Assembly (NCBI RefSeq): GCF_006716425.1
Contig: NZ_VFOZ01000001.1
Coordinates: 2,046,001 to 2,110,000 of the forward strand
Direction of reading: 5' to 3'
From: Actinoallomurus bryophytorum
GTDB taxonomy: Bacteria > Actinomycetota > Actinomycetes > Streptosporangiales > Streptosporangiaceae
DNA: 64,000 nucleotides
Part shown: positions 17,322 to 25,209 of the stretch, in pieces
Layout: each line of letters begins with the position of its first letter
How positions within the stretch are numbered: the stretch's first letter is position 1
Program-made: the position numbers and the translations under genes
The notes under the pieces: generated by a model
What the model saw: only the letters and a program-made list of their open reading frames with translations
What the model was told of the DNA's origin: nothing
Databases searched by the model: none

Positions 17322-19550
17322 TTGGATCCAGATCGGCGTCGGGGCCCGCTCGGAGACGACGCGGCGGACGCGGGATCGGCGACATCCGTGTTGCCCGGCA
17401 CCTCGACGGGCCCCCCACCCACCGGCCGATGGTCACGCGTCCTCTTCCTGGGTGAGGAAGGGCCGAGACGCGCCTTCGCCCACGCGGTCCTCGCCCGGCT
17501 CGCCGCCGCCCACTCTGCCGACGAGCTTCGGATCGCGGTCGACGCCTCGCCGTTAAGCCGGGGCGAGTGGGCATGGACGCGCTGGCTCCCGCACACCGGA
17601 GAGAGCTCCGCGCTTCTCGTCGATGCGGAGTCCCGGCCGGCCTTCGCCCCGGACGTACGGCCGAGCGCGGAGGAGCCGCTCGTCGTCGTGGTGCTCGACG
17701 GCGCGGACCGGCCGGCCGGTGACCGCCTCACCGCCGAGGGTCTGCGCAACACCGTCGTACTCGACCTCGACGCCCGCCGCCACCGGCCGGGCCGTACGAC
17801 ACTGCGCCTGGACGCCGGGCCCGGCGGCGTCACCGGGACGTGGGTCGGCCAGGACCGTGCGCAACGCTCCGCGCCGCTCGCCGACGCCGGTGCCGCCGCG
17901 GCTCTCCTCGCCCCCCGGCCCGCGGACGCCGGCCCCGGCAGCCGGCGGATCACCGCGGCGCTCGACGCCATCGGACCGGACCATCCCGAGGCGTGGTCGC
18001 GACCGCTGACCGCCCCGCCCACGATCGACCATCTGCTGCCGCCGCTCGTCCCCACCCACGACCGCGGCCTGACCACCACCACGGCTTCCGAGGGCGGACC
18101 GCTCATGGTCCCGCTCGGCATGGTCGATCGGCCCTTCACCCTCGTCCCCGACGTCCTGCGGGTGGACCTGACCTCCCACCTGCTCGTCTCCGGCCCGGCC
18201 GGCAGCGGCCGCAGCACGCTGCTGACGACGCTCGCGGTCGCGCTCGCGCTCACGCACAGCCCGCGCGAGGCCCAGGTCTACTGCCTCGACCCGGGCGGGT
18301 CGCTGGGCGCGCTGTCCGGCCTGCCGCACGTCGGCGCCGTGGCGGGCGATGCCGAGACGGCCCGCGCGACGCTCGCCAAGCTCACCGCTCTGCTCGACCA
18401 CCGCGAGCGATTCTTCTCCGAGCACGGTCTCGACGGGATGCCCGGGTACCGGTCCCGCCGCGAGGAGTTCCCCGGCGAACGGTACGGCGACGTCTTCCTC
18501 CTCGTGGACGCCGCGATGCCGGACACCTACGAGGCCGATCTGGCACGCCTCGCCGCCGACGGCCCCCGTCACGGCCTCCACCTGGTCGTCACCGCCGACC
18601 GCGGTCCGGAGCCGCCCACCTTCCTCCAGGCCGGTACGGGACTGGAGCTCCGCCTCGGTGATCCCGCCGGCGACCCGCCCGTGCCGGGGCACGGCATGAT
18701 CGGCGACGCGGAGTTCCTCATCGCGCTGCCGCGCATCGACGGCGAGGAGAGCACCCACGGTCTGCCCGCCGCACTCTCCGCGCTGGTGGCGGAGATCGCC
18801 GAACACTGGGGCGAACGCCCCGGCGCGCCCGGCGTACGCGCGCTCCCGGCGGTCGTGCCGGTCGGCTCGCTGCCCGAGCCCGGCGGCCCTCTGCGTGCCG
18901 TACTCGGGGTGGACGGGGGTGAGCTCGCCCCGGTCGAGCACGACTTCGCCACCGCGCCGCACTTGATCGTGACCGGGGAGGCGGGAAGTGGCAGAACCAA
19001 CCTGCTCCGGCTCGTCGCGGAGTCGATCGCGCTGTCACACACTCCGCTCGAGGCCCGGATCCTCGTGGTCGACTACCGCGGCGGGCTGCTGCACGCGATA
19101 CCGGAGGAGTTCGTGCTGGGCCATGCCTTCTCGGCCGGGGTGCTCGGCGAGCTGATCAGCGGCACCGCCCTGGCGATCGGCGAGCGGGTGTCGCCGGAAC
19201 CCGGGGGGCCGGCGGCACGCGACTGGCACGGGCCGCGGCTGTTCATCCTCGTCGACGACTACGAGCAGGTACGCCACGACGGGCGGAGCCCGCTCGGACC
19301 CCTGGTGGAATACCTTTCGCGAGGCTACGAGCTGGGCGCGCACCTGATCGTCGCGTGTTCGTCGGGCGACGCCGCGACCACTGATCCGCTGCTGCGCGGT
19401 CTCCACGACGCGGGCGCGGGCACCCTGCTGCTGTCCTGCCCGCCCGAGGAGGGCGACGCCGGCATCGAGCCTGGCGACCTGCCGCCGGGCCGCGCCCGCT
19501 ATCGCGTGCGGGACGAGACCATCCTCATCCAGACCGCGCTGGTCGGCTGA
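17322..19550 (+). CDS. EccC-like ATPase paralog lacking membrane anchor, with Arg in both Walker A motifs
   Basis: The 742-residue protein is related to the EccC at the window start. The N-terminal 230 residues resemble the EccC region just before ATPase domain 1 (VLFLGEEGPRRAFA, then WAWTRWLPHTGE). Two FtsK-type modules follow, matching EccC domains 2 and 3. Their Walker A motifs read GPAGSGRST (near 293) and GEAGSGRTN (near 552), with Arg where the catalytic Lys should be. Walker B-like strands (VFLLVDAAM, LFILVDDYE) remain. No transmembrane helix is visible. TTG 17322 has AGGAGG ten bases upstream. It is divergent from the leftward block, sharing the 219-bp region 17103-17321. It could bind nucleotide without hydrolysing it and act as a substrate adaptor. 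Confidence 0.85.
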   Translation: MDPDRRRGPLGDDAADAGSATSVLPGTSTGPPPTGRWSRVLFLGEEGPRRAFAHAVLARLAAAHSADELRIAVDASPLSRGEWAWTRWLPHTGESSALLVDAESRPAFAPDVRPSAEEPLVVVVLDGADRPAGDRLTAEGLRNTVVLDLDARRHRPGRTTLRLDAGPGGVTGTWVGQDRAQRSAPLADAGAAAALLAPRPADAGPGSRRITAALDAIGPDHPEAWSRPLTAPPTIDHLLPPLVPTHDRGLTTTTASEGGPLMVPLGMVDRPFTLVPDVLRVDLTSHLLVSGPAGSGRSTLLTTLAVALALTHSPREAQVYCLDPGGSLGALSGLPHVGAVAGDAETARATLAKLTALLDHRERFFSEHGLDGMPGYRSRREEFPGERYGDVFLLVDAAMPDTYEADLARLAADGPRHGLHLVVTADRGPEPPTFLQAGTGLELRLGDPAGDPPVPGHGMIGDAEFLIALPRIDGEESTHGLPAALSALVAEIAEHWGERPGAPGVRALPAVVPVGSLPEPGGPLRAVLGVDGGELAPVEHDFATAPHLIVTGEAGSGRTNLLRLVAESIALSHTPLEARILVVDYRGGLLHAIPEEFVLGHAFSAGVLGELISGTALAIGERVSPEPGGPAARDWHGPRLFILVDDYEQVRHDGRSPLGPLVEYLSRGYELGAHLIVACSSGDAATTDPLLRGLHDAGAGTLLLSCPPEEGDAGIEPGDLPPGRARYRVRDETILIQTALVG

Positions 19551-19924
19551 CACGGCTCGACGACCGGGAAGTGTCCTCTCCGGTAGCCGGAGCCCCTCGT
19601 CCGTACCGGCGTCCCCCGCGTTCGGCAGACCTCGCCAATCACTGGATGAACCGAGGCATCCGGTTGGACCTGCGTTAACACACTGTTCCGGCGCCGTACC
19701 AGGCGATGCCCGACGACCCATTCGAGGCCACTTCACCGTTGCGGCAGATCAGCGGGATCCGCCGTCACGTCATGGGCGATGTCCGACGAATACGAAGAAA
19801 GCCCGCGATAAGGATTTGATATTTCATAGGCCGTTGTATTTAGTAACGCTCCGTTTTGCCCGACTGCTCCGTTAGCGTCCAGAGCCCCCGACCTGGCCGG
19901 GGCAGCAGGCAGAAGGAGAAGCTC
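19551..19924. other. Non-coding stretch with AT-rich promoter-like part
   Basis: No convincing gene is present. Bases 19800-19860 are markedly AT-rich for this genome (GATTTGATATTTCATA and TTGTATTTAGTAACG). The heptamer CTCCGTT occurs twice within 30 bases (near 19848 and 19868). This is the likely promoter region of the secreted nuclease gene, but exact -35/-10 elements are not clear. Confidence 0.4.
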
Positions 19925-20566
19925 GTGAAGCGAGCCTTCGCCGCCCTCTCCGCCGTCCTGGCCGTCGTCCTCACACTGACGCTCACGCTGATGCTCGTCT
20001 CCGAGCCGGCGAGCGCCACCCCGCCCAACATCCCCTCCGCGAGCACCGCCGCCAGCCGGCTCGCCACCCTCACCGTCGCCACCGAGAGTCACCAGTCCAC
20101 CTACGACCGCGCGCTGTTCCCGCACTGGATCACCATCAGCGGGTCCTGCGACACCCGCGAGTCCGTACTGAAGCGCGACGGTACGGGTGTCGTGACCAGC
20201 TCCAGCTGCTCCGCCACGTCCGGCACCTGGCGCAGCCCGTATGACGGGGCCACCTGGACCGCCGCGAGCGACGTCGACATCGACCACATGGTCCCGCTCG
20301 CCGAGGCCTGGCGCTCGGGCGCGTGGGGGTGGACCACCGCGCAGCGGCAGGCGTACGCGAACGACCTCGGCGGACCCGAGCTGTGGGCCGTCACCGACAA
20401 CGTCAACCAGTCCAAGGGCGACCAGGACGTCACGACCTGGAAGCCCTCGCTGACCTCGTTCTGGTGCACGTACGCCCGCGCCTGGATCCAGGTCAAGTAC
20501 TACTACGACCTCACGCTGCAGAGCGCCGAGAAGACCCAGCTGACCTCGATGCTCGGCACCTGCTGA
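19925..20566 (+). CDS. Secreted HNH-family (DUF1524) nuclease
   Basis: The 213-residue product has a Sec signal peptide (KR followed by a long hydrophobic core to about residue 31, cleavage near ASA). A DUF1524-type HNH domain follows, with the catalytic motif DIDHMVPLAEAW (about 117-128) and the downstream NQSKGDQ. Mature DUF1524 proteins are extracellular or restriction-like nucleases using a His-metal finger. Four Cys residues (SGSCDT, SSSCSA, FWCTYA, GTC-end) could form two disulphides, consistent with export. GTG 19925 has AGGAG upstream. The convergent neighbour is a muramidase with a shared terminator. Nutritional DNA degradation is the usual role, inferred here. Confidence 0.9.
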   Translation: MKRAFAALSAVLAVVLTLTLTLMLVSEPASATPPNIPSASTAASRLATLTVATESHQSTYDRALFPHWITISGSCDTRESVLKRDGTGVVTSSSCSATSGTWRSPYDGATWTAASDVDIDHMVPLAEAWRSGAWGWTTAQRQAYANDLGGPELWAVTDNVNQSKGDQDVTTWKPSLTSFWCTYARAWIQVKYYYDLTLQSAEKTQLTSMLGTC

Positions 20567-20572
20567 CATGCG

Positions 20573-20602
20573 GATGGCGCCCAGCGGCCGCTGGGCGCCA
20601 TC
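20573..20602. terminator. Bidirectional hairpin between nuclease and muramidase genes
   Basis: GATGGCGCCCAGC and GCTGGGCGCCATC form a perfect 13-bp stem with the four-base loop GGCC. It begins seven bases after the nuclease stop and ends 16 bases from the muramidase stop, so it can serve both convergent genes. Confidence 0.75.
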
Positions 20603-20617
20603 GGCGTTGCTACCGGA

Positions 20618-21457
20618 TCAGGGAGTGTTGTTGGCCAGCGCGAGGAGCCGGGCCGCGGAGCCGTTGAACACGTCCTGGTCACCGGGGAACGTGCCACCGT
20701 CGGCCCACTGCCAGAAGGTGTAGAAGCCCCAGCCCGCGGGGAGCGTGCCGACGCTGCTGGAGTAGCGCGCGATGTCGAGCGGGTCGTTGCCCGCGTAGGC
20801 GCTGGTGTTCCCCGTACAGGTGGTCCACCAGTCGGTCGTCGTGTAGATCGTGGCCCAGCGGGTGGTCTTGGCGTGGTACTCGTTCAGGAAGGCGGTGATC
20901 CACGTACGCATCGCCGCCTGGCTGATGCCGTAGCACGTGGAACCGTTCGGGTTGTACTCGATGTCGAGCATGCCGGGCAGCGTCTGGTTGTCCTTTGACC
21001 ACGCGCCACCGTGAGCGGCGAAGTAGTCGGCCTGCGCGGCACCGCTGGAGCTGGCGGGCTGCGCGAAGTGGTACGCGCCGCGGACCAGGCCCGCGTAGTA
21101 CGCGTCGGTGTAGTTGGCGCTGAAGTTCGGGTCACGGTAGGTCGTGCCCTCGGTCGCCTTGATGTAGGCGAACTTCGCACCCTGGTTCTTGACGGTGGTC
21201 CAGTTGATCGTGCCCTGCCAGTGGCTCACGTCGAGCCCGGGCAGCCCACCGGGGGCGAGCTTGGGCGTGATGGTGACCCGCTGCCCTTCGTGGGCGGCGA
21301 TGGTCGAGCCCATCCAGTCACGCTCGGGATGGGCCATGGGGTTGGGGGTCGCGGCACCGGCGGGGACGGTGAGACCGACCGTCGCGATGCCGACCGCGGC
21401 GGCGAGGGTCGTGGCGGATCTCAGCCAGCCGAAGCGACGGCGAGGGGATGCAGCCAT
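20618..21457 (-). CDS. Secreted GH25 muramidase (lysozyme M1-like)
   Basis: The 279-residue protein starts with a twin-Arg-rich N-terminus (RRRFGWLR) and hydrophobic signal peptide cleaved near AGAAT. The GH25 domain spans about 75-270 with the hallmark strands GLDVSHWQG, FAYIKATEGT, GAYHFAQP and MLDIEYNP (the catalytic DxE), ending with YTFWQWADGG. Family members hydrolyse beta-1,4 MurNAc-GlcNAc bonds. The RBS AAGGAG precedes ATG 21457. It lies tail to tail with a secreted nuclease, so the pair may serve lysis or scavenging of neighbouring cells. Confidence 0.94.
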   Translation of the reverse strand: MAASPRRRFGWLRSATTLAAAVGIATVGLTVPAGAATPNPMAHPERDWMGSTIAAHEGQRVTITPKLAPGGLPGLDVSHWQGTINWTTVKNQGAKFAYIKATEGTTYRDPNFSANYTDAYYAGLVRGAYHFAQPASSSGAAQADYFAAHGGAWSKDNQTLPGMLDIEYNPNGSTCYGISQAAMRTWITAFLNEYHAKTTRWATIYTTTDWWTTCTGNTSAYAGNDPLDIARYSSSVGTLPAGWGFYTFWQWADGGTFPGDQDVFNGSAARLLALANNTP

Positions 21458-21833
21458 GGGGGTTCTCCTTCAAGGGGGCGGGTCCATGAGGACTGGCAGC
21501 ACCTTGATTTCGACAGATAATGACCTTCCTGGCAATGGCAAGGAAGGAATATTTCTTACCGGAGGTTTACTGACGGGGCGTTTGGCCACGTAACGGTATG
21601 GGTCATGGACCACGGCCGGATCCGGCCAACAGGGTGCCTGGCGCCTCCGAAAACCCCGTCCGGAACCGGATCCTCCAGCCGTTCGACATCAGACCGTAAT
21701 CCGCCCCGGCCGCCCCGGGCCGAAGGGGACTCGAACCCCCGGCGACGCAGCACCGAACAACGGCCGAAACGTGCCGGCATCCCGCCCGGAGCCGTTGACC
21801 AGGCGCTGAACATCCGCGCCATGACGGCGGCCC
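21458..21833. other. Non-coding stretch with a tRNA 3'-end-like fragment
   Basis: No gene is supported. Read on the minus strand, 21717-21745 contains GGGGGTTCGAGTCCCC, the form of a tRNA T-arm, followed by CTTCGGCCCGG. No matching 5' acceptor half or anticodon arm could be folded, so it is at most a remnant or coincidence. The first part (21500-21600) is relatively AT-rich and is the muramidase leader. Confidence 0.35.
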
Positions 21834-21836
21834 ATG

Positions 21837-21893
21837 GTTAAGCATCTACTTGACTATTCGGTCGCGGCACCTACACTTAGGCAGGTGCTTAAC
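21837..21893 (+). promoter_or_regulatory. arsR-type promoter flanked by operator half sites
   Basis: TTGACT (21850-21855) and TACACT (21872-21877) form a promoter with a 16-base spacer. The start point falls next to the GTG at 21885, so the mRNA is probably leaderless. GTTAAGCATCT (21837-21847) and AGGTGCTTAAC (21883-21893) are inverted repeats matching at 10 of 11 positions and bracket the promoter, which suits repression by the encoded ArsR protein. Confidence 0.6.
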
Positions 21894-22226
21894 TATGACG
21901 CCTCGCTGGACCGGGTGTTCCAGGCTCTGGCGGACCCCACCCGACGGGACATCGTCGAACGGCTGACGCGCGGACCCGCCTCGGTCAGCGCGCTCGCCGA
22001 GCCTCTGGCCATGTCGCTGCCGGCGGTCATGCAGCACTTGCAGGTCCTCGAGACATGCGGGCTGGTCCGCTCCGAGAAGGTCGGCCGAGTCCGTACCTGC
22101 CACATCGAACCCCCCGCGCTCCGTGCCGCCGAGACATGGCTCGCCCGGCAGCGCACCGCCTGGGAGACCCGGCTCGACCGTCTCGGCGACCACCTGACCG
22201 ACTCACCGGAAGAGGGAAGATCATGA
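21885..22226 (+). CDS. ArsR-family winged-helix repressor
   Basis: The 113-residue protein is a typical short ArsR/SmtB-like HTH regulator (VFQALADPTRRDIVERLTRGP, then MSLPAVMQHLQVLETCGLVRSEKVGRVRTC). It lacks the metal-binding ELCVCDL motif, so it belongs to the group paired with SRPBCC proteins rather than metal sensors. GTG 21885 is preferred over ATG 21834 because the latter lies upstream of the promoter and inside an operator half site. It is followed in a coupled operon by an SRPBCC protein and an MFS pump, which it probably represses with itself. Confidence 0.88.
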   Translation: MLNYDASLDRVFQALADPTRRDIVERLTRGPASVSALAEPLAMSLPAVMQHLQVLETCGLVRSEKVGRVRTCHIEPPALRAAETWLARQRTAWETRLDRLGDHLTDSPEEGRS

Positions 22227-22669
22227 CCGACCACCACGTGACCCACTCCACGTTCACGCTCGAGCGCCTCTATCCGGCCCCGCCCGCCCGCGTCTTCGCG
22301 GCGTGGGCCGACCCGGCCGCGAAGGCCCGCTGGTTCGCCGCGGCCGGCGGCGAGCACGAGCTCGACTTCCGCGTCGGCGGCCGTGAGGTCAACCGCGGCC
22401 GCCATGGCGACGGGCCGCTGCTGAAGTTCGAGGCGCACTACCAGGACATCGTCCAGGACGAGCGGATCGTCTACTCCGCCACTCTCCACTCCGAACAGAC
22501 GCTGGCCACGGTGTCGCTGACGACGGTCGAGCTCTTCCAGGACGACGGCGGCACCCGTCTCGTCCTCACCGAGCAGGGCACCTACCTCGACGGCCACGAG
22601 GATCCGGCCTGGAGGGAGCAGGGCACGGCCGGCTGGCTCGCCGCCCTGGACACCGAGCTGCGGCGGTGA
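22223..22669 (+). CDS. SRPBCC / AHSA1-like protein
   Basis: The 148-residue protein shows the AHSA1 (activator of Hsp90 ATPase homologue 1-like) START-related fold: LERLYPAPPARVFAAWADPAAKARWF at the N-terminus, FRVGG mid-protein, and a final helix GWLAALDTELRR. Such proteins bind hydrophobic small molecules in a deep cavity. They are commonly encoded next to an ArsR-type regulator, as here. It overlaps arsR by ATGA and the next gene by GTGA, so the three genes form one unit. A ligand-binding or sensing role alongside the pump is inferred. Confidence 0.88.
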   Translation: MTDHHVTHSTFTLERLYPAPPARVFAAWADPAAKARWFAAAGGEHELDFRVGGREVNRGRHGDGPLLKFEAHYQDIVQDERIVYSATLHSEQTLATVSLTTVELFQDDGGTRLVLTEQGTYLDGHEDPAWREQGTAGWLAALDTELRR

Positions 22670-24045
22670 GCGCCGCGCGCCGCCGGTGGGTGCTCGCCCT
22701 GCTGGGGGCCGCCTTCTTCATGACCATCCTGGACGGCACCAGCCTGCTCACCGCCCTGCCCTCGATCGAGAACGACCTGCGTCTCGGTGGCCCGGCGATC
22801 CAGTGGACCGTGACGGCGTACGCGCTGGCGTTCAGCGGGCCGCTGCTGCTGTCCGGCCGCGCCGCCGACCTGCTCGGCCGCCGCCGGATGTTCCTGACCG
22901 GCATGGCTCTCCGTCTGCTCGCCTCCCTGCTGTGCGGCCTCGCACCGTCGGCGGGGATCCTGGTGGCCGGCCGCGCGCTGCAGGGCGTCTCGGCCGCGAT
23001 CATCGCCCCGGCCGCACTGTCCATGGTGATGAACACCTTCGCCGAGGGCGCCGAACGCAACAGGGCACTCGCCGTCTGGGGTGGTCTCGGCGGGGTCGGC
23101 GCCACCGCCGGCCTGCTGCTCGGCGGGGTCATCACCGAGACGCTCGGCTGGCCGTGGGTGTTCTGGATCAACCTGCCGGTCGGCCTCACCGTCCTCTGCG
23201 CCGCCCCGGCCGTGCTGCGGGAGAGCCGCGCCCCCGTACGCGGGCGGCCGTTCGACGTGGCCGGAGCCGTGACGGTGACCCTGGCCATGGCCCTTCTCGT
23301 GTACGCCGTCGCCGAACCCCCGGGCCCGATCCGCACCACCGTCCCACTGGCCGCCGGGCTCGCGATGGCCGCCGTGTTCGTCCTTGTCGAGAGGCGCTCC
23401 GCCGCGCCGCTCGTACCCTTCCGCGCGCTGCGCTCACGGGTGCTCATCGGCGGGAACCTGGTGGTCCTCACCGCCGGCATGACCGTCGACGGCATGCTCG
23501 TCACCCTCACGGCGTACGCGCAGCAGGTGCTGGGCTGGTCGGCGACGCGGTTCGGCCTGGTGGCCGCGGTGATGACGGTGAGCGCGGTGGCCGGCGGCCT
23601 CGCGAGTCAGCGGCCGGCGACCCGGCTCGGCGTACGCCGGGTGGCCGCCACGGGGACGGTCCTGCTCGCCGTCGCGTGCGCGCTGCTCACCCGGATGTCG
23701 CACGGCGGCTCGGCCGTGCTGGTCCTGACCGCGCTGCCCGTCTTCGGCGCGGGCATGGGCGCCGCTGCGGTCTGCGGCCAGATCGCCGCGCTCACCGGCG
23801 TCGCCGAGCGGGACTCCGGCCTCGCGGCCGGTCTCGCCGACACCTCGTTCGCCGTCGGCACCGCGCTGGGGGTCGCGGTCTGCGGCAGCGTCGCCATCGC
23901 GGCCGGACCGGGAGCCGCCTTCGCCGCGGCCGGGCTGTTCGCCTGCGCCGGCCTGGCCGCCGCACTGTCGCTGCTCACCCGGCACCCGGAGCCCCCACCC
24001 GAAAGGCGCGGTGAATTTAATTGTTCCGGGTCGCGCCGCGCGTAA
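22666..24045 (+). CDS. MFS drug-efflux transporter, DHA2 (EmrB/QacA) type
   Basis: The 459-residue product has about 14 hydrophobic segments. Its N-terminus carries the DHA2 signature FFMTILDGTSLLTALPSIENDL, followed by WTVTAYALAFSGPLLLSGRAADLLGRRRMF with the RxxDxxGRR loop motif. The motif-C-like segment GGVGATAGLLLGGVI is present in TM5. Family members export drugs or dyes with protons. GTG 22666 overlaps the SRPBCC stop. The operon with ArsR and SRPBCC suggests inducible efflux of a hydrophobic compound. Confidence 0.92.
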   Translation: MSAARRRWVLALLGAAFFMTILDGTSLLTALPSIENDLRLGGPAIQWTVTAYALAFSGPLLLSGRAADLLGRRRMFLTGMALRLLASLLCGLAPSAGILVAGRALQGVSAAIIAPAALSMVMNTFAEGAERNRALAVWGGLGGVGATAGLLLGGVITETLGWPWVFWINLPVGLTVLCAAPAVLRESRAPVRGRPFDVAGAVTVTLAMALLVYAVAEPPGPIRTTVPLAAGLAMAAVFVLVERRSAAPLVPFRALRSRVLIGGNLVVLTAGMTVDGMLVTLTAYAQQVLGWSATRFGLVAAVMTVSAVAGGLASQRPATRLGVRRVAATGTVLLAVACALLTRMSHGGSAVLVLTALPVFGAGMGAAAVCGQIAALTGVAERDSGLAAGLADTSFAVGTALGVAVCGSVAIAAGPGAAFAAAGLFACAGLAAALSLLTRHPEPPPERRGEFNCSGSRRA

Positions 24046-24146
24046 TGAATCGTCATTATCGCCCATCCTGAGACGCACCTTCGCGACATATCATCGTGCA
24101 ATAAAATTGGACGCCCACAAGGAGGCGAGAAGACGTCTGTGCGCCC

Positions 24147-24176
24147 TTTACTCCGAGCCTCTCGACGGCCGACAAT
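24147..24176 (+). promoter_or_regulatory. Candidate leaderless promoter of the phosphatase gene
   Basis: TTTACT (24147-24152) and GACAAT (24171-24176) are separated by 18 bases. The predicted start point coincides with the ATG at 24183, which has no Shine-Dalgarno sequence. This is consistent with leaderless translation. Confidence 0.35.
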
Positions 24177-24182
24177 GGGAAC

Positions 24183-24641
24183 ATGACCGCCTCTCGGCTC
24201 GCCGGCGCCGTTCAACTGCCCGACGGCTCCTGGATACGGGGCCGTGGCCTGCGCCGTCCGCCGCCCGGCGGGCCGGCACCCGACTTCGGTCTCTACCTCG
24301 GCTCGCGCCGTCTCCGCCGCCGTCACGACGGTGAGCCGTCCTGGCCGCACTCCTGGGTCGAGTGGCCCGACTTCCTGCTGCCGCGCGATACGCCACAGGC
24401 GGTCCGGGAGATCCACGGTCTGCGCGACCGCGCGCGGGCCGGGGCACGAGTCGAGGTTGCGTGCGGTGGCGGCGTCGGGCGTACCGGCACGGTGATCGCC
24501 TGTCTCGTGGTCCTGACCGGCTATCCCCCGGCCGACGCCATCGCCTGGACCCGGGCGAACCACCATCCGCGGGCCGTGGAGACACCCTGGCAGCGCGGGT
24601 GGGTCTCCCGTTTCCCACGCCATCGGCCCCGGGGCGGCTGA
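24183..24641 (+). CDS. Protein phosphatase-like protein (CX5R, PTP/DSP superfamily)
   Basis: The 152-residue protein contains the cysteine-phosphatase loop VACGGGVGRTGT (about 95-106), which satisfies CX5R(S/T) with Cys and Arg in place and GRTG as in tyrosine and dual-specificity phosphatases. The usual His before the Cys is Ala here. A candidate general-acid Asp lies in VEWPDFLLPRDT (about 60-71). It is small and lacks a signal peptide, so it is cytosolic. Substrate is unknown. The neighbours are unrelated, and it appears to be a single-gene unit. Confidence 0.78.
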   Translation: MTASRLAGAVQLPDGSWIRGRGLRRPPPGGPAPDFGLYLGSRRLRRRHDGEPSWPHSWVEWPDFLLPRDTPQAVREIHGLRDRARAGARVEVACGGGVGRTGTVIACLVVLTGYPPADAIAWTRANHHPRAVETPWQRGWVSRFPRHRPRGG

Positions 24642-24702
24642 GGGGCGGCCCGGAGTACCGTACGAAGACGATGATCGTCCTCGCCCGCGGATCGGAGCCA
24701 CC

Positions 24703-25209
24703 GTGGATCGTCAGTCACTACGTGACCGCCAGGCACCGCTGAAGGTCCGCTATCGGGAGGACCCGTCCTCCGCGCTGGTGACCCTGAAGGCCGAGGGCAC
24801 TCTCGGTGAGGGTGTGACCTGCAAGGTCGACACCGGCCGGGCACTCGCCGAGGCCGGGCTGCACCCCGCGAGCGGGGGCGACGGCACTTCCCTGTGCTCC
24901 GGCGACATGCTCCTCGAGGCCCTGGTCGCCTGTGCGGGAGTCACCCTCCGCGCGGTCGCGACCTCACTCGGGCTCGACGTACGCGACGGGACCGTGCGCG
25001 CCGAAGGAGACCTGGACTTTCGTGACACGCTCGCGGTGGACAAGGTGACCCCGGTCGGCCTCACCGCGATCCGCCTGGCGTTCGACCTCGACACCGACGC
25101 CTCACCGGACGAGCTCGAAACGCTGATCCGGCTGACCGAGCGCTACTGCGTGGTCCTGCAGACCCTCACCACGTCGCCCAAGCTCTCGGTGACCTCTACC
25201 GCTCGTTGA
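24703..25209 (+). CDS. OsmC-family peroxiredoxin-like protein
   Basis: The 168-residue protein has the OsmC/Ohr-type fold with its two conserved cysteines: one in EALVACAGVTLRAVA (about 82-96) and one in LTERYCVVLQTL (about 145-156). Such proteins reduce organic hydroperoxides. GTG 24703 follows GGAG with a six-base spacer. Its end overlaps the convergent marR-type gene by 14 bases. Together with the adjacent MarR/azoreductase pair it suggests a small redox-stress locus. Confidence 0.9.
   Translation: MDRQSLRDRQAPLKVRYREDPSSALVTLKAEGTLGEGVTCKVDTGRALAEAGLHPASGGDGTSLCSGDMLLEALVACAGVTLRAVATSLGLDVRDGTVRAEGDLDFRDTLAVDKVTPVGLTAIRLAFDLDTDASPDELETLIRLTERYCVVLQTLTTSPKLSVTSTAR

Noticed and set aside
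21717-21790. A complete tRNA gene
   Set aside because: Only the T-arm form fits; no acceptor pairing or anticodon stem could be assembled.
21605-21841. Short open frame in the stretch before arsR
   Set aside because: It has no RBS or domain and crosses the tRNA-like fragment and an operator half site.
21834-21884. ATG 21834 as arsR start
   Set aside because: It lies upstream of the promoter and in an operator half site; the transcript probably begins at GTG 21885.
24011-24334. Open frame 24011-24334 downstream of the MFS gene
   Set aside because: It overlaps the end of the MFS gene and the phosphatase gene in a different frame and has no family motif.
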